Positions 10,526-21,330 of a stretch of 64,000 nt of DNA are shown in pieces. Under the pieces are notes generated by a model. It searched no databases and had not been told where the DNA came from. It saw only the letters and a program-made list of their open reading frames with translations. The stretch is from Clarireedia homoeocarpa (Eukaryota; Ascomycota; Leotiomycetes; Helotiales; Rutstroemiaceae). The position numbers and the translations under genes were made by a program. The DNA is taken from assembly GCA_001465935.1 (NCBI GenBank), contig LNKV01000011.1, positions 64,743-128,742 on the forward strand. The letters run 5' to 3'. The stretch's first letter is position 1. Every line of letters begins with the position of its first letter.

Positions 10526-12723
10526 ATGTACTCCCTCAGCATGCTCTCGCCCCTCCTTCCGCTCGTCCCTCTTCTCCCCCTCCTCGCCATCATCTACCTT
10601 CTCCTCCCGCTTCTCTTCCCCCTCCTCCCGCATTCCAAATCTTCCTCTCTATCCCTCCCTCTCTCCCTCTCACACATTCCCCCCATGCACCCCCTCGCCC
10701 CCTACACCACCCTCTACTCCCTCTACCTCAAGCACCGCGGCGTTGACCTCGCCGCCCGCCTCGCCGCCCACAACAAGCTCGGTCCGATTATCCGCGTCGC
10801 GCCGAACGAAATCAGTGTGAATTGTATTGAAGGTGGGGTGAAGACGATTTATGGAGGGGGATTTGAGAAGGGGGATTGGTATACGGGGTTCAAGAATTAT
10901 GGGTAGGTTGGGAGGTTTTTTTTGCCTTTTGTGTTCTCTGTTTGGTTTTGGTGCTTTTTATTTTATTTTGTTGGTGTTTTTGGTTTATTATCTGGTTTTT
11001 TTCCCCCCCTATTAGTGACTATATTCTATTCTATTGTACTGCATGATGCCTTCGAGGTGGTGATATGGAGTTCCTACATATATACATACATACATACATA
11101 CACACACACCAATATCTAAAACCACCCACAGACACTCCTACATGTTCATAATGCAATCCAATAAGCATCACTCGGAGCGAAAGCGATTCCTCTCGCACTT
11201 CTACTCCAACTCCCATATTCTTAAATCCCACACTCTAACCTCCATCCTTACCGAAATGCTCGCCCGCCGGTATATTCCTCAACTCCGCTCTATGTGCTCT
11301 TCCTCTTCTCCCTCTGCACACAACATCTACCGCCTCAACAAAGCCCTCTTCCTCGACATCTCCGCACACCTCCTCTTCGGCCCCTCCCAAACCTGCAACT
11401 TCATCTCCAACCCACAAGAAGCGGCATTCCTGGAGAAGTTCGAGATCGCTCTCAGCCAGCTATTCTGGTCCCTGGATGCACCGCATCTGGCTCAGTTTGC
11501 GGAGAAGTTCGGGTGGAAGGTTATTTCCCCGCGGGTGGTCGCCGCACACAAGGAGGTTGAGGATCTGATTTTGAGATGGTGTGTCGTCGCAAAGACAGCG
11601 CTTCTTTCGTCTTCTCCTTCTTCCGAAGAACCATCAGCATATGAACTCCTTTACAACGCCCTCTCCCCAACCACGCCCCCCGCGGACCTCGACCGCACCA
11701 TCGCCGCCGAACTCCTTGACCATACCCTCGCTTCCCATGAAATCTCATCCATTGTACTCACCTGCCTGATGTACGAGCTCTCCCTCCCGCATAACTCACA
11801 CATCCTCTCTCACCTCCAAACCGAGCTTGACTCCCTTTCGCTCTCCTCCCCGCCACCCACACCACAAACGCACCCTTACCTGCACGCCGTCCTCCACGAA
11901 ACCCTCCGTCTATACCCCGCCTCCTCAGGACCCTTCACACGCATCGTACCGAAATTCGGCGCGACACTAGCAGGATACCATATCCCCGCGGGAACAGTGG
12001 TGGGCGCGTCGGCATATACGCTGCATCAAAATGGGGATGTGTTTGCGCGGCCGGAAGAGTGGTTGCCAGAAAGATGGCTGGATGGGGGTAAAAGTGAGGA
12101 AGAGAAGAAAAGGATGGATAGGTGGTGGTGGGCGTTTGGGAGTGGGGGAAGGATGTGCATAGGGAGTCATTTGGCCGTGAGAAGTGAGTTTTTAGTTTTA
12201 TTTTTTTATTTTTATTTTTTTTATTTCAGACATGTATTTGCTTTGTCCTTTTTTCGTATCGGTCTCGGCTTGTGCTTCGTTCTGTCGGTTTATGATCTTC
12301 TTGTTTCTCACCAGTGGGTGTACTAACTATCCGACCAACTTCGGATTTCTGATTGTTCAAGTGCAATCTGGATATTGAAAACTTATATACACTTGCCAGA
12401 GTAGAGATCTCAAAAGCATATATTTTAGTCGAATATTGAAGTTTGGGAGTGGGTCGGATAGGTAGGTAGTACACCCACTGGTGTCTCTAATATCCAGAAA
12501 TGGTGTGTGAAAGAGGAAGATGCCAACTGTATTCATGAGAAATCCATGACCAGTCGACTGACTGACTTTCACAATAATAGTGATAAAAGCAGCCGTCATA
12601 GCCACCTACAGCGAATTCGAGACCGTCGTTGTACCGGAGACGAAGGTAGAGCAGATCCCAGGGATTATATCGCATCCGGTGGGACATAGTATAATGTTGG
12701 GAATTAAGAAGAGGGGAGAGTAA
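10526..12723 (+). CDS. Cytochrome P450 monooxygenase
   Basis: Haem-thiolate monooxygenase, probably ER-anchored. Exons 10526..10902, 11132..12183 and 12581..12723 total 1572 nt (523 aa). Hydrophobic N-terminal anchor of leucines and prolines (residues 6-35). C-helix region SERKRFLSHFYSNSH; I-helix AAELLDHTLASHEISS with the acidic/threonine-like site reduced to HEISS; K-helix ExxR as ETLR; PERW block (RPEEWLPERW); haem-binding FGSGGRMCIG with Cys468 as thiolate ligand. Exon 3 begins MIKAAVIATYSEFETVV, the expected L-helix and beta continuation, and ends HSIMLGIKKRGE. Intron 1 is 229 nt with a CA/TACA microsatellite. Intron 2 is 397 nt and contains an inverted-repeat element. The 5' half of the coding sequence is strongly pyrimidine-rich. 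CYP family not assigned. Confidence 0.93.
11075..11110. repeat. (TACA)n/(CA)n microsatellite in P450 intron 1
   Basis: Tandem TACA copies followed by CA copies, within the first intron about 20 nt before the acceptor. Confidence 0.8.
12309..12483. mobile_element. MITE-like inverted-repeat element in P450 intron 2
   Basis: 175-bp element with perfect 17-nt terminal inverted repeats, CACCAGTGGGTGTACTA at 12309..12325 and its reverse complement at 12467..12483. A second inner inverted block, CTATCCGACC, lies at 12327..12336 and 12452..12461, offset by a few bases. The trinucleotide TCT lies directly outside both ends (12306..12308 and 12484..12486), a candidate 3-bp target duplication. It has no coding capacity. 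Termini starting with CAC and a 3-bp duplication would fit a non-autonomous CACTA-like DNA transposon, but this class is inference. It lies wholly inside the intron, so removal by splicing leaves the P450 intact. Confidence 0.72.
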
Positions 12724-14656
12724 GTCATCACCAAAGGGGAAAAAGCTAAGATGGAAGACTTAATGATTTCATGGTGGGGAAAAGGTGGAGAGATAGTTGA
12801 GGATTGATTGATTCATGGAGTTGGGCATGAACAGGCAAAGGAGGGTTCAATGATGAATTTGGGTTATGGAGTGGTGCGGTGTGATGTGATTGTTTCAAAC
12901 TGGTAAGGAAATATGATATAAAGCAACTAGGTGAAATATAAGAGTCTTGTAATGTTTTGAAAGGCCGCCTTCATCTCTATATCTTATTTTTATTTTTGTG
13001 ATGTGATCTATATGAGAGGTTCCTCTTGTTATCGAGGGGCCGCTGTTTAGATGGTTTAATGTCAAGGAATTATTCTATTGCCTTGATATTCACAAACTTG
13101 GTCCCAAACTAAGGACGGTTGATCACTTGCCTCTATTCCTCAATCCAAAGCTATACCCATCACATTATATCTCCACTCGAGGATCTCTTATCCTTCTCGT
13201 CTCCTCTTCTCTCTCATCAGAATCAAAGTCTAGCTAAGTGCGCTGTGCTAGCAGGAATAAGAAAACGCATAGTACCGTACAGCGGTTATCGTCGTCAGTT
13301 AGCCTGCAAGACTGATTTGGAGACTCAATACATGTTCATCGATGTTTGGCACTGAGATTAAACCCAATGCTCAATTTGGGGCACATGTCAAATGTCATTG
13401 GATATGCAATGTTTAGAAAAGCACAAAAAAGTAAACACTCATATTCACTACGTAGGTATTGTAGAGTAAGTTCGCAACACTCCCCTCTATGATTGTACTA
13501 GAAGTCGCCTACGTACTTACGTACTTACGTACTCCCCCATCGTCAGCAATGAACGAAGGTCGTTGGAAAAGCGAATCGAGAGAAAAGGGTTTACAGCGCG
13601 AAATAATCTTATGGACGGACATATGATCATCCAACATCAAGAACGTCCAAATCAAAAGCCCGTGGCCCATGAGAAAGTGAAACATAACATCATAGTATAA
13701 CACAGTATCAAATAAAGCTTACCCGGTGGGTGAATGGATGGACGATCTGCTTTGCTCGGTACTTTGGTAGCGAAAGAGAGACGGAGAGTACATTCACCAC
13801 AGAGTACTTGCACTTGCACTTGCACTTGCGCCATTATGACCCAGCCAGCAAGACAGTCTCGTTGGTCCAAGACAGACACAGCCTCTTTTGCCAAGATTCT
13901 TCTCTGTTTTAAATATGTCGTGCGAGATAATACTAAGAGCAAGATAAAAGATAGCTACTATACCGTGGAGGAAACATTTGTTCTGGGCGGAAAGAAATAA
14001 TCTCCTCAGTTCTCGGCGGCGCATCGCTTGCTTGGGAGCTTGAGTAGATTGATTGAAGGTCTACTGTAGATAGTCGGCGGACAAGAGACAAGAATCTTGG
14101 ACGGGTTGGCGTAGTCTTGGGTAGTAGGAATTCTCCAAGTACTCGATGAATTGACATGTGTGATGAAATATCATTTCGTTTCGTAGGAAGAAAAGTATTG
14201 GTTGTTTTGACTGATGTCGGATTCTGTTGTTTTCCGTTGGAACTTCGTTTGATGGTTCATCTGGTCTCCGGATAAGCGAATGACCAATGCATTCTAAGGA
14301 GGTAAGTGTGCGCTGCTCCCGCGAGCAATTTTCTTTCTCGTATTGTTTTCTGGGCGTTTGATTGAGGAGATGCGAAGTAATTAATGCAGCAGATCTTTGG
14401 GTTGATACTTGGTATGCTCGGGGATCTGTAGCCATTGTCTGATACTGGATGTTGGGTGTGAAAGTAAGGAAAACTCGACATGTCGATCCAATGACATCAA
14501 TTCAGGAGTTGCAGGACTTGCAACACTCTTGGTGCTTCCCCCATGCCGTGCTGTATCAAATCTCATCGTGATCGCCCAAATAGAAAGCGGGTCCAGGGGG
14601 TGGGCTATATGTGGATCGTGTGGGTTGGTGTTGGTGGTCTGGTGGTCGAGGGGGAA

Positions 14657-14684
14657 GGTGTGGTGTGGTGTGGTGTGGTGTGGT
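14657..14684. repeat. (GTGGT)n microsatellite
   Basis: About five tandem copies of GTGGT within a G/T-rich stretch. Confidence 0.8.
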
Positions 14685-15629
14685 TTTGGTTGTGTTTGGT
14701 TAGGAATGTGGGAAAGGACTGGGTTCATGTTATCAGACGGCACGGATGCCCCCAGTCCCCTTGTACGGGAGTTGAAATGGACGACGTTCAACTCGACTTG
14801 GCTTGTTACAGATGTTGTTGATCTCGACGCTTTTGCGGTGGGTGATGTGAAGGGATGTGGTGGATGGAACAGAGATGGACGATCATGATTTCGTACAAAG
14901 TGACTTGTGCATAGTATGGAGGATATGGAGGTGGTTGGTGGTGGATGAGTGGTGCGTTGTGTGTGATGTTTGAGAGTTGTTCTTTGGAGGCTGAGTGTTG
15001 TTCTTTGGAGGTTGAGTGGAGTTGGAGTGGAAAGAGGAGGGACGGAAGTGGAGGGGAAAAGGTCACGGGTGGATCAGTTTATTGTCAGTACTTTTATGAG
15101 ATTTATTAATAGGGAGAAAAAGGTGAGCTATGCCAATTATGTTACGGTATGAGATGTTGTGTTATGTAAAACAAAAAAAACTCGTGACTTGAAATCAATT
15201 CGGGGCAGTGCTGTTTAGTAGAGTCGTACTTCGTATCACTTCCTTCGTATTCCATCTGACGCTGAGTCTGAGAAAAGACCTAGACTTCCTTCCTTCCATT
15301 TCCCTTCTCTTGTAATAAATCTCCAAAGAAATCTCCAGATAAATCTCAAAATAGACCCACTTAAACCCACCAGACCCACTTAAACCCACTCCAACACAAA
15401 ATAACTCTACTTTAGTACGAGGTACGGACGACTTCCGTGCAATGAACCTAGATGCGCCAAGCCCTACAATCCAGAATCCCGAATCCAGAATCCACTCCCT
15501 CCGCCTCGGAGTCTTCCATGGCGTTCATGGTTGCTCGATTTGGAACACAATCCTGGCCCTCTTGGCTTTCTCGGACGGAGAAATGCAACGGGATTGGTCG
15601 CTTGCTCTTAATACCTGCAAAAAATCATT

Positions 15630-15690
15630 GGATAATAATGAAGAATAATGGATAGTAATAAATAATAATGGATAATAATGGATAATAATT
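15630..15690. repeat. Imperfect TAATAATGGA tandem repeat
   Basis: Several diverged copies of a roughly 10-bp AT-rich unit (GATAATAATG), about 460 nt upstream of the GH72 start codon. Confidence 0.7.
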
Positions 15691-16148
15691 CCAAAAATTC
15701 AGAAATACCCAGCACTCAATGGTAAATCATAATTCTAAACCTTCCCCTTTTCCTCCAAGCTTCCTTTTTTAATTCCTGCACTATTTCGTACCAAGTACTT
15801 CACTTCCATACTTCTCTGCCATTTCCTTTTTTCTGTTTCCTCGTCCTCTCTCTTCCTCTCTCACAAACAAACCAACTTCTCTTTTTTGATTTGCAACATT
15901 TTCGTTGATTTGGCACAGTCATTCGTTGTTGTTGCCATTTATTAGATCCCTTTCTAATTGTCCTCCTTCTTGAAACGGTCTCTCACTCACTTCGAGACTT
16001 TCACCCGTCGTTTACCAACCCAACTTACCACTTTTTTCCCCAGCAGCTTCAAACGTCAACTTTCTAACGAATCCCAATCTACCATCGATTTCCTCGTCAC
16101 TTCGAAAGCTCGAAAATCGAACCCCCTCGAGCAAGAAATAATATCAAT

Positions 16149-17620
16149 ATGAAGACTTTCAATGCAATTGCAGTTTTGGCTGCTGCAGGTGTTGCTGCTG
16201 CAGCTCCATCCCCAGTAGAGAACTTGGCTGCAAGAGCCACCTCTCTCCCAGCCGTCACAACCAAGGGAAATGGTAAGAGGATATACTTTGGCACATTGTT
16301 TATGACCCCAAAATGCTAAACATACCATAGCTTTCTTCGTTGGAGACAAGCGTTTCTACATCCGTGGAGTCGACTATCAACCCGGTGGATCGTCCAAATT
16401 AGTAGATCCCATCGCAGATGAGACCACCTGCACGCGCGATATCGCCTACTTCAAGCAGCTCGGCATCAACACTGTCCGTATCTACTCGGTCGACAACAGT
16501 GCCAACCATGATGCTTGTATGCAGGCATTGGCAGATGCAGGAATCTACCTGGTCCTCGATGTCAACACCCCATTATACTCCCTCAACCGTGCTACCCCGG
16601 GTGTTTCATACAACTCCGTTTACCTTCAGAACATCTTTGCTACCATTGATGCATTTGCCAACTACAGCAACACCTTGGCTTTCTTCTCTGGAAACGAAGT
16701 TATCAACGATGACACCACGACCGGTGCCGCCCCATACGTCAAGGCGGTTACTCGTGATATGAGACAATACATTGGAAGCCGTGGATACCGTAAAATCCCA
16801 GTCGGATACTCAGCCGCTGATGTCGACTCCAACCGAATGGAAATGGCCGCCTACATGAACTGTGGTACCGATGATGAGAGAAGTGATTTCTTCGCTTTCA
16901 ACGATTACTCCTGGTGTGATCCTTCGTCCTTCACCAAGTCTGGATGGGACCAAAAGGTCAAGAACTTCACTGGCTACGGCATCCCAATTTTGTAAGCAGT
17001 TCCTAAATTCCACTCTCACTGAAGCAAGCTAATTCATAAATAGCCTTTCCGAGTATGGCTGCAACACCAACACCCGTAAATTCGAAGAAGTTGTTTCTCT
17101 TTACGGCTCCGACATGACTGGTGTCTACTCCGGCGGTCTCGTTTACGAGTACTCTGAGGAAGGATCCAAATACGGTCTTGTCACCATTGGCAGCGACGGA
17201 AACATCACCCCCAAGGACGATTTCGATGCGCTTAAGAGCGCTTTCCAGGGAACCGCTAACCCATCCGGTGACGGAGGATACAGCTCTACCAGCAAAGCTA
17301 GCGATTGCCCAGCCCAATCCTCCACCTGGAATGTTACCTCTGATGCTCTCCCAGCCATTCCATCTGCTGCCGCTGCAATGATGAAGTCTGGTGCTGGTAA
17401 GGGTGTTGGTCTTACCGGAAAGGGATCTCAAAATGCTGGTGGAACTTCCACTGGTACTGCTACCCCTGGTTCTGGATCAGTCACCGCTGTCGCTTCTGGT
17501 TCTGCAAGTGCTACTAACAAGAGTTCGGCTGGTACTGCTTTGGCTCCTATCTCTAAGACTCCTATGATTGTTGGTGCTATTGTGGCTGGTTTCACTGTTA
17601 TGGGTGCGGCGCTTTTGTAG
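16149..17620 (+). CDS. GPI-anchored beta-1,3-glucanosyltransferase (GH72, Gas/Gel family)
   Basis: Cell-wall enzyme that cuts a beta-1,3-glucan chain and transfers it to another chain, elongating side branches. Exons 16149..16272, 16331..16991 and 17044..17620 give 453 aa. Signal peptide at residues 1-19 (MKTFNAIAVLAAAGVAAAA). The GH72 domain starts AFFVGDKRFYIRGVDYQPGG. The acid/base glutamate is E164 in GNEVIN; the nucleophile is E265 in LSEYGCN, a spacing close to that of yeast Gas1. VGYSAADVD and FFAFNDYSWC are also typical. After the catalytic domain there is a Ser/Gly/Thr-rich linker with no cysteine-rich X8/CBM43 module. The C-terminal hydrophobic tail (MIVGAIVAGFTVMGAALL) follows a small-residue stretch, a GPI signal. 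Long flanking non-coding regions suggest complex regulation. Confidence 0.95.
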
Positions 17621-18060
17621 AAGGCGTGAATGAGACTGAATTGAGGGGTTTGTGTATAATGTAATGGAAAATTGATTGATGGAATGGGTGGGGTGGCTTG
17701 GTTTGGATTGTATGTTGGGAGATGGTGAGAGGGATGGGAAATGAAATATCACTTTTTTTTTACCTTCTCATTTATGGTTTCGTGGAATAGAATTGTTTCT
17801 TTCAAAGATTAAGAAATTAAAATGATGTTCAAAGTATGATTTGTGTAGCGTTTGATATTTGAGTGATTGTGTTGTGTGCCGTGGGCCGTTGGAATCGGTT
17901 TATGTTGTGTAGTTGATTGGCTTTCATAGTGGGATAAGTGTAGGGTTGAGATAGAGTATATACTGTACATGCAGTATACTCTAGTGAGTATATATGTATT
18001 TATTTTCATATTTCTTTTTCTTTTTCTTTTTATATTTCTTTTTATATTTCTTTTTTCTCT

Positions 18061-18085
18061 CTCCACTCCACTCCACTCCACTCCA
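18061..18085. repeat. (CTCCA)5 microsatellite
   Basis: Five perfect copies following a TTTCTTTTT-type pyrimidine tract. Confidence 0.9.
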
Positions 18086-18480
18086 CGATACCGAAAAATT
18101 TTTGGGGAAAGAGCAAGAAAAAGGACAAGACGTAGAAATATGCTTAAAAAAAAAAAAAAGCACAAGCCAGGAGATTGGGGCAGATGGAGATATAGAGATG
18201 GGTTTAACTTTGTTAAATAAAATAAGGTTGTTTTTTTGGGGTTTTTTTTTAATGGGGAGGCTTACGCGTCGCGTTCGTTAAATACTGCGTTGCTCCGACG
18301 GTTGGGTTAGGTTAGGTTGGGTTTGGTTTTTATGCTCCGGTGTTATGGGATAGGATGGGATAGGAGAGGAAAGGAAGAAAGAGATGGACGGATAGCAATC
18401 AATGGGTATCAAGATGGGTTGGAGATGATGGGTTGAAGGTATATACGTACGTACGTACGTACATACATATCAATTGCAGG

Positions 18481-18515
18481 GAGTGAGTGAGTGAGTGAGT
18501 GAGTGAGTGAGTGAG
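18481..18515. repeat. (GAGT)n microsatellite
   Basis: More than eight perfect tandem copies of GAGT, followed within ten bases by ATCGC copies. Confidence 0.9.
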
Positions 18516-21330
18516 CATATATCGCATCGCATCGCATCTAGAAAGGGCTTTTTCTTCCATTTATTTCATTCGCTGGGCCCTGTTCTTCTTGGCTTTTTTG
18601 CTTGCTTGCTTGTTGTTGGTTCATATAATTTGATTCGATTTTTAGTGGTATGTATGTATGTATATATGTATGGTTACTAGGTGGGTAGGTGGGTGTTTAG
18701 ACACGGGGACTTGGGGGAGTAATTCTAGTACGCCTATTAGCTAGTGTGAGCTCGGTGAGAGAGAGTGTGTACTGTACCTGTGTGTAATGCAATGCAAGGT
18801 GGAAAGGATAGGTAGATAGATGTCCATGACTGGCTGGTCTCGGGTTGAGATACTTCCTCGCTGCTGGTTGGTAGACTAGGTAGGGGGAGCAGGAGCACTG
18901 TGATATGGAATCATGTGCGGGCCTTTCGGTGCAGTGTAGTGCAGTGCAGTATGAGATTTCTGATGTCGAAGAAGGAAAAATGTGGATCTGTATCTGTAGG
19001 GCGGTAGAAGATTTATATACAGTTGAGAAATCGGGAGGGAGATCGCAGGAGTCAGGAAATGAGGAAAAAGAACGGAGAGAAGATGAAATCGGAACAGGCA
19101 TTCGAATATGCGGGGCGGCAATGAAACTGGAATATGAGCCAGCTGGGGAGAGGATGAGCGCGGAAGATAAATAAATGTGTTATGCAGATGACAAGATGAA
19201 TGATGCTCAAGAGCTGTAGATGATAGGAGATCAGATCATACACATAGTAATCACTCTGGAAGAGTTTGAACAGCGACAACAGCAATTCGGGGAAGAGATA
19301 GAACACTAAGAAACAGTATACCTACTCGATAGGATTGGCCCATGGATTCATACACCTTAGTGATGCCCAGTATTTCATGTGGCCAAACACATACACGTAT
19401 GTACATGGCCAACTGATTTGTATTGTTTAGTAAGACCCAGATGAAATTCCCGGTCCACATCATCTATCAAAGAGGACAGCACTACTGTAGAACTTTGAAT
19501 CTAGTGAAAAAGGATCAGTGGAAGATATAAATGTTTACTTTCCAGATTACTCAGAGGCAGATACTACTCGTTATGCTCCCTGATGGCCAATCAAACGAAC
19601 ATGACTGTCTAGCAGACAGCGATCCACCGTATCTTGTACCGAATCCAGCACCCACCAACAGATCTCGGACAGGAAAGTTTGTCAGAGAAAGAAGGAAGGA
19701 TACTGTTTGCTACGTTTCAACTTGTCCGTCTTCGCGTTCCCGCTTCCTGCTTTTGAGATGAAAGAGCCTTCCTTCTTCCTGCACAACAAGTATGCAACGT
19801 AACCTCTACTTCCGCCGCGTAATAGTCCGAATGACTACAAGATAAAAAGAAAGAACAGACACTGGGACAGTTTCACTTCAGGTAGATGTACATTGTGGGG
19901 TGAACTCCCTCATCCGGCCAATTGTCACTCAGATGCATTTCATCTCACCTCACACTTCCCCTCAACCTGTTTTTCTTGTTTACCACCAGACTGCCATACC
20001 ACACCACAGCAATCCCATAAATAACCTCCCAGCCCTACCAAGACGAGCCTCGTCGCGCATATCCATATCATATACCGACACATCATTTCCATCTCTGTCT
20101 CATGCTCCATTGGATACACCGCAAACACACCCTCCTGTGAGTCAGGCTCAAGGGGTCGGTCAGTCCAGGATAACACTTACCCAAACCCAGTAGCTAGTAC
20201 ATATCTCGATGCCAAATATCTCGCTCCACTCATTTTCTTGAAACTACTTTCAAAAACTAGACTACATCCCCCCTCCCCCACACCTACCCTCGCCACAATC
20301 TAATATACAGGGAATTCCGAAAGCCCATGAACTCTGTCAAGCAAACACGGATGATTTTGAAATAACTTTTCAGAGGTATTTGCATATATATATCGAAAAT
20401 GCGCCGACGCTAAGACTTCTTCTAAGGAAAAACAGAGTTCTTGTGGATCTTGTGCCACCACACTTGGTGGGATCCTAGCTTAAGGGTCTTCGTTATGTGG
20501 CTGGTTGCCTGGCCTTTCGGTTTGCTTTTTATTTTTTGATGACATGATGGCAGCAAAGTTCGTATGCGTGTTCGCTGAGTATGAAATCACTGGAACAGCT
20601 CTGAAATGACATTTCCTGTGGGTAGTAGCAGCTAGGATTTTATATTTGGAGGGATATACTGTGGCACCAAGATATGTAATAATTTCTTAATTGTCAACAA
20701 ATAGACAAGAATCCAGTTCAAACTCATAATTTGAGATTTCAACGTCAAATGTAACTTACTAGATAACGTATTGCTTGTTTTCTTTCTAAGCGTCTTTGTA
20801 ATAGCACTTGTGAGCATTGAAGTATATTTCTGCCCAAGAAAAAATTACTTGTTACTTTAGTATATCGAAGCAGAGCTCTTTGAGTTCTCCAGATTCTCAC
20901 TGAAATATAGCAGTGGCCCAATCTTATACTATCTTTCTAGATGTTTGCATGCTGGCAGTACCAAACGAAAAAGTGACTTGTCATATTATGTCTCGGGAGG
21001 TAACCCTTGTAACTTTTGGAACCTTCTCCCACACCCATTTCCTGGTCGAGCCTGAATAATTTGCTTGGACAACAGAAAGGGGAAATCTTTGTGGTTACTT
21101 GGTTAATATAGTCTGAAGAAATAGAAATATAGATAGCGTTGTTTCCAGAATTGGAAGATGAAGGTGTCTTGCTACTTAACAAGCACCAAGCAACCGGAAA
21201 TTTCCCACTATTCTGTTCGAAGAATTAGAGATCTCGAACCAAAATCCCAAGCACCGTCAAAAATAAGAATCGAGTTTATGTAGCCTCCAAAGGCTCCACA
21301 CATCAAGCAAGCCCAATATCGAATAACTCA

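Larger units (their letters stand above)
12724..16148. other. 3.4-kb gene-free region with many microsatellites
   Basis: No supported gene. The longest ORFs (minus strand 14061..14435 and 14381..14791) have no domain-like features. Simple repeats: TACGTACT copies at 13510..13531, ACTTGC copies at 13807..13829, GTGGT copies at 14657..14684, and TAATAATGGA-type copies at 15630..15690. The last ~350 nt before 16149 are pyrimidine-rich, as in fungal promoters of strongly expressed genes, and probably carry the leader of the GH72 gene. Confidence 0.45.
17621..21330. other. 3.7-kb gene-free region with dense simple repeats
   Basis: No supported gene. ORFs such as 18697..19101 (-) and 19900..20193 (+) look random. 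T/C-rich tract 18000..18060, (CTCCA)5 at 18061..18085, (ACGT)n at 18444..18461, (GAGT)n at 18481..18515, ATCGC copies near 18521..18538, and TATG copies near 18650..18670. The right half (19200..21300) is ordinary AT-rich sequence. Confidence 0.45.

Noticed and set aside
3971..12723. SDR, MFS transporter and P450 as a secondary-metabolite cluster
   Set aside because: No polyketide synthase, peptide synthetase, terpene cyclase or pathway regulator is present, and the gaps are large with housekeeping genes on both sides.
14061..14791. Overlapping minus-strand ORFs of 124 and 136 codons
   Set aside because: They overlap in different frames, consist of low-complexity His/Pro/Thr sequence from the GTGGT repeat, and show no family features.
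20440..20475. Short inverted repeat GATCTTGTGCCACCA / TGGTGGGATC
   Set aside because: Arms are short and imperfect with no target duplication or second copy, so chance is likely.
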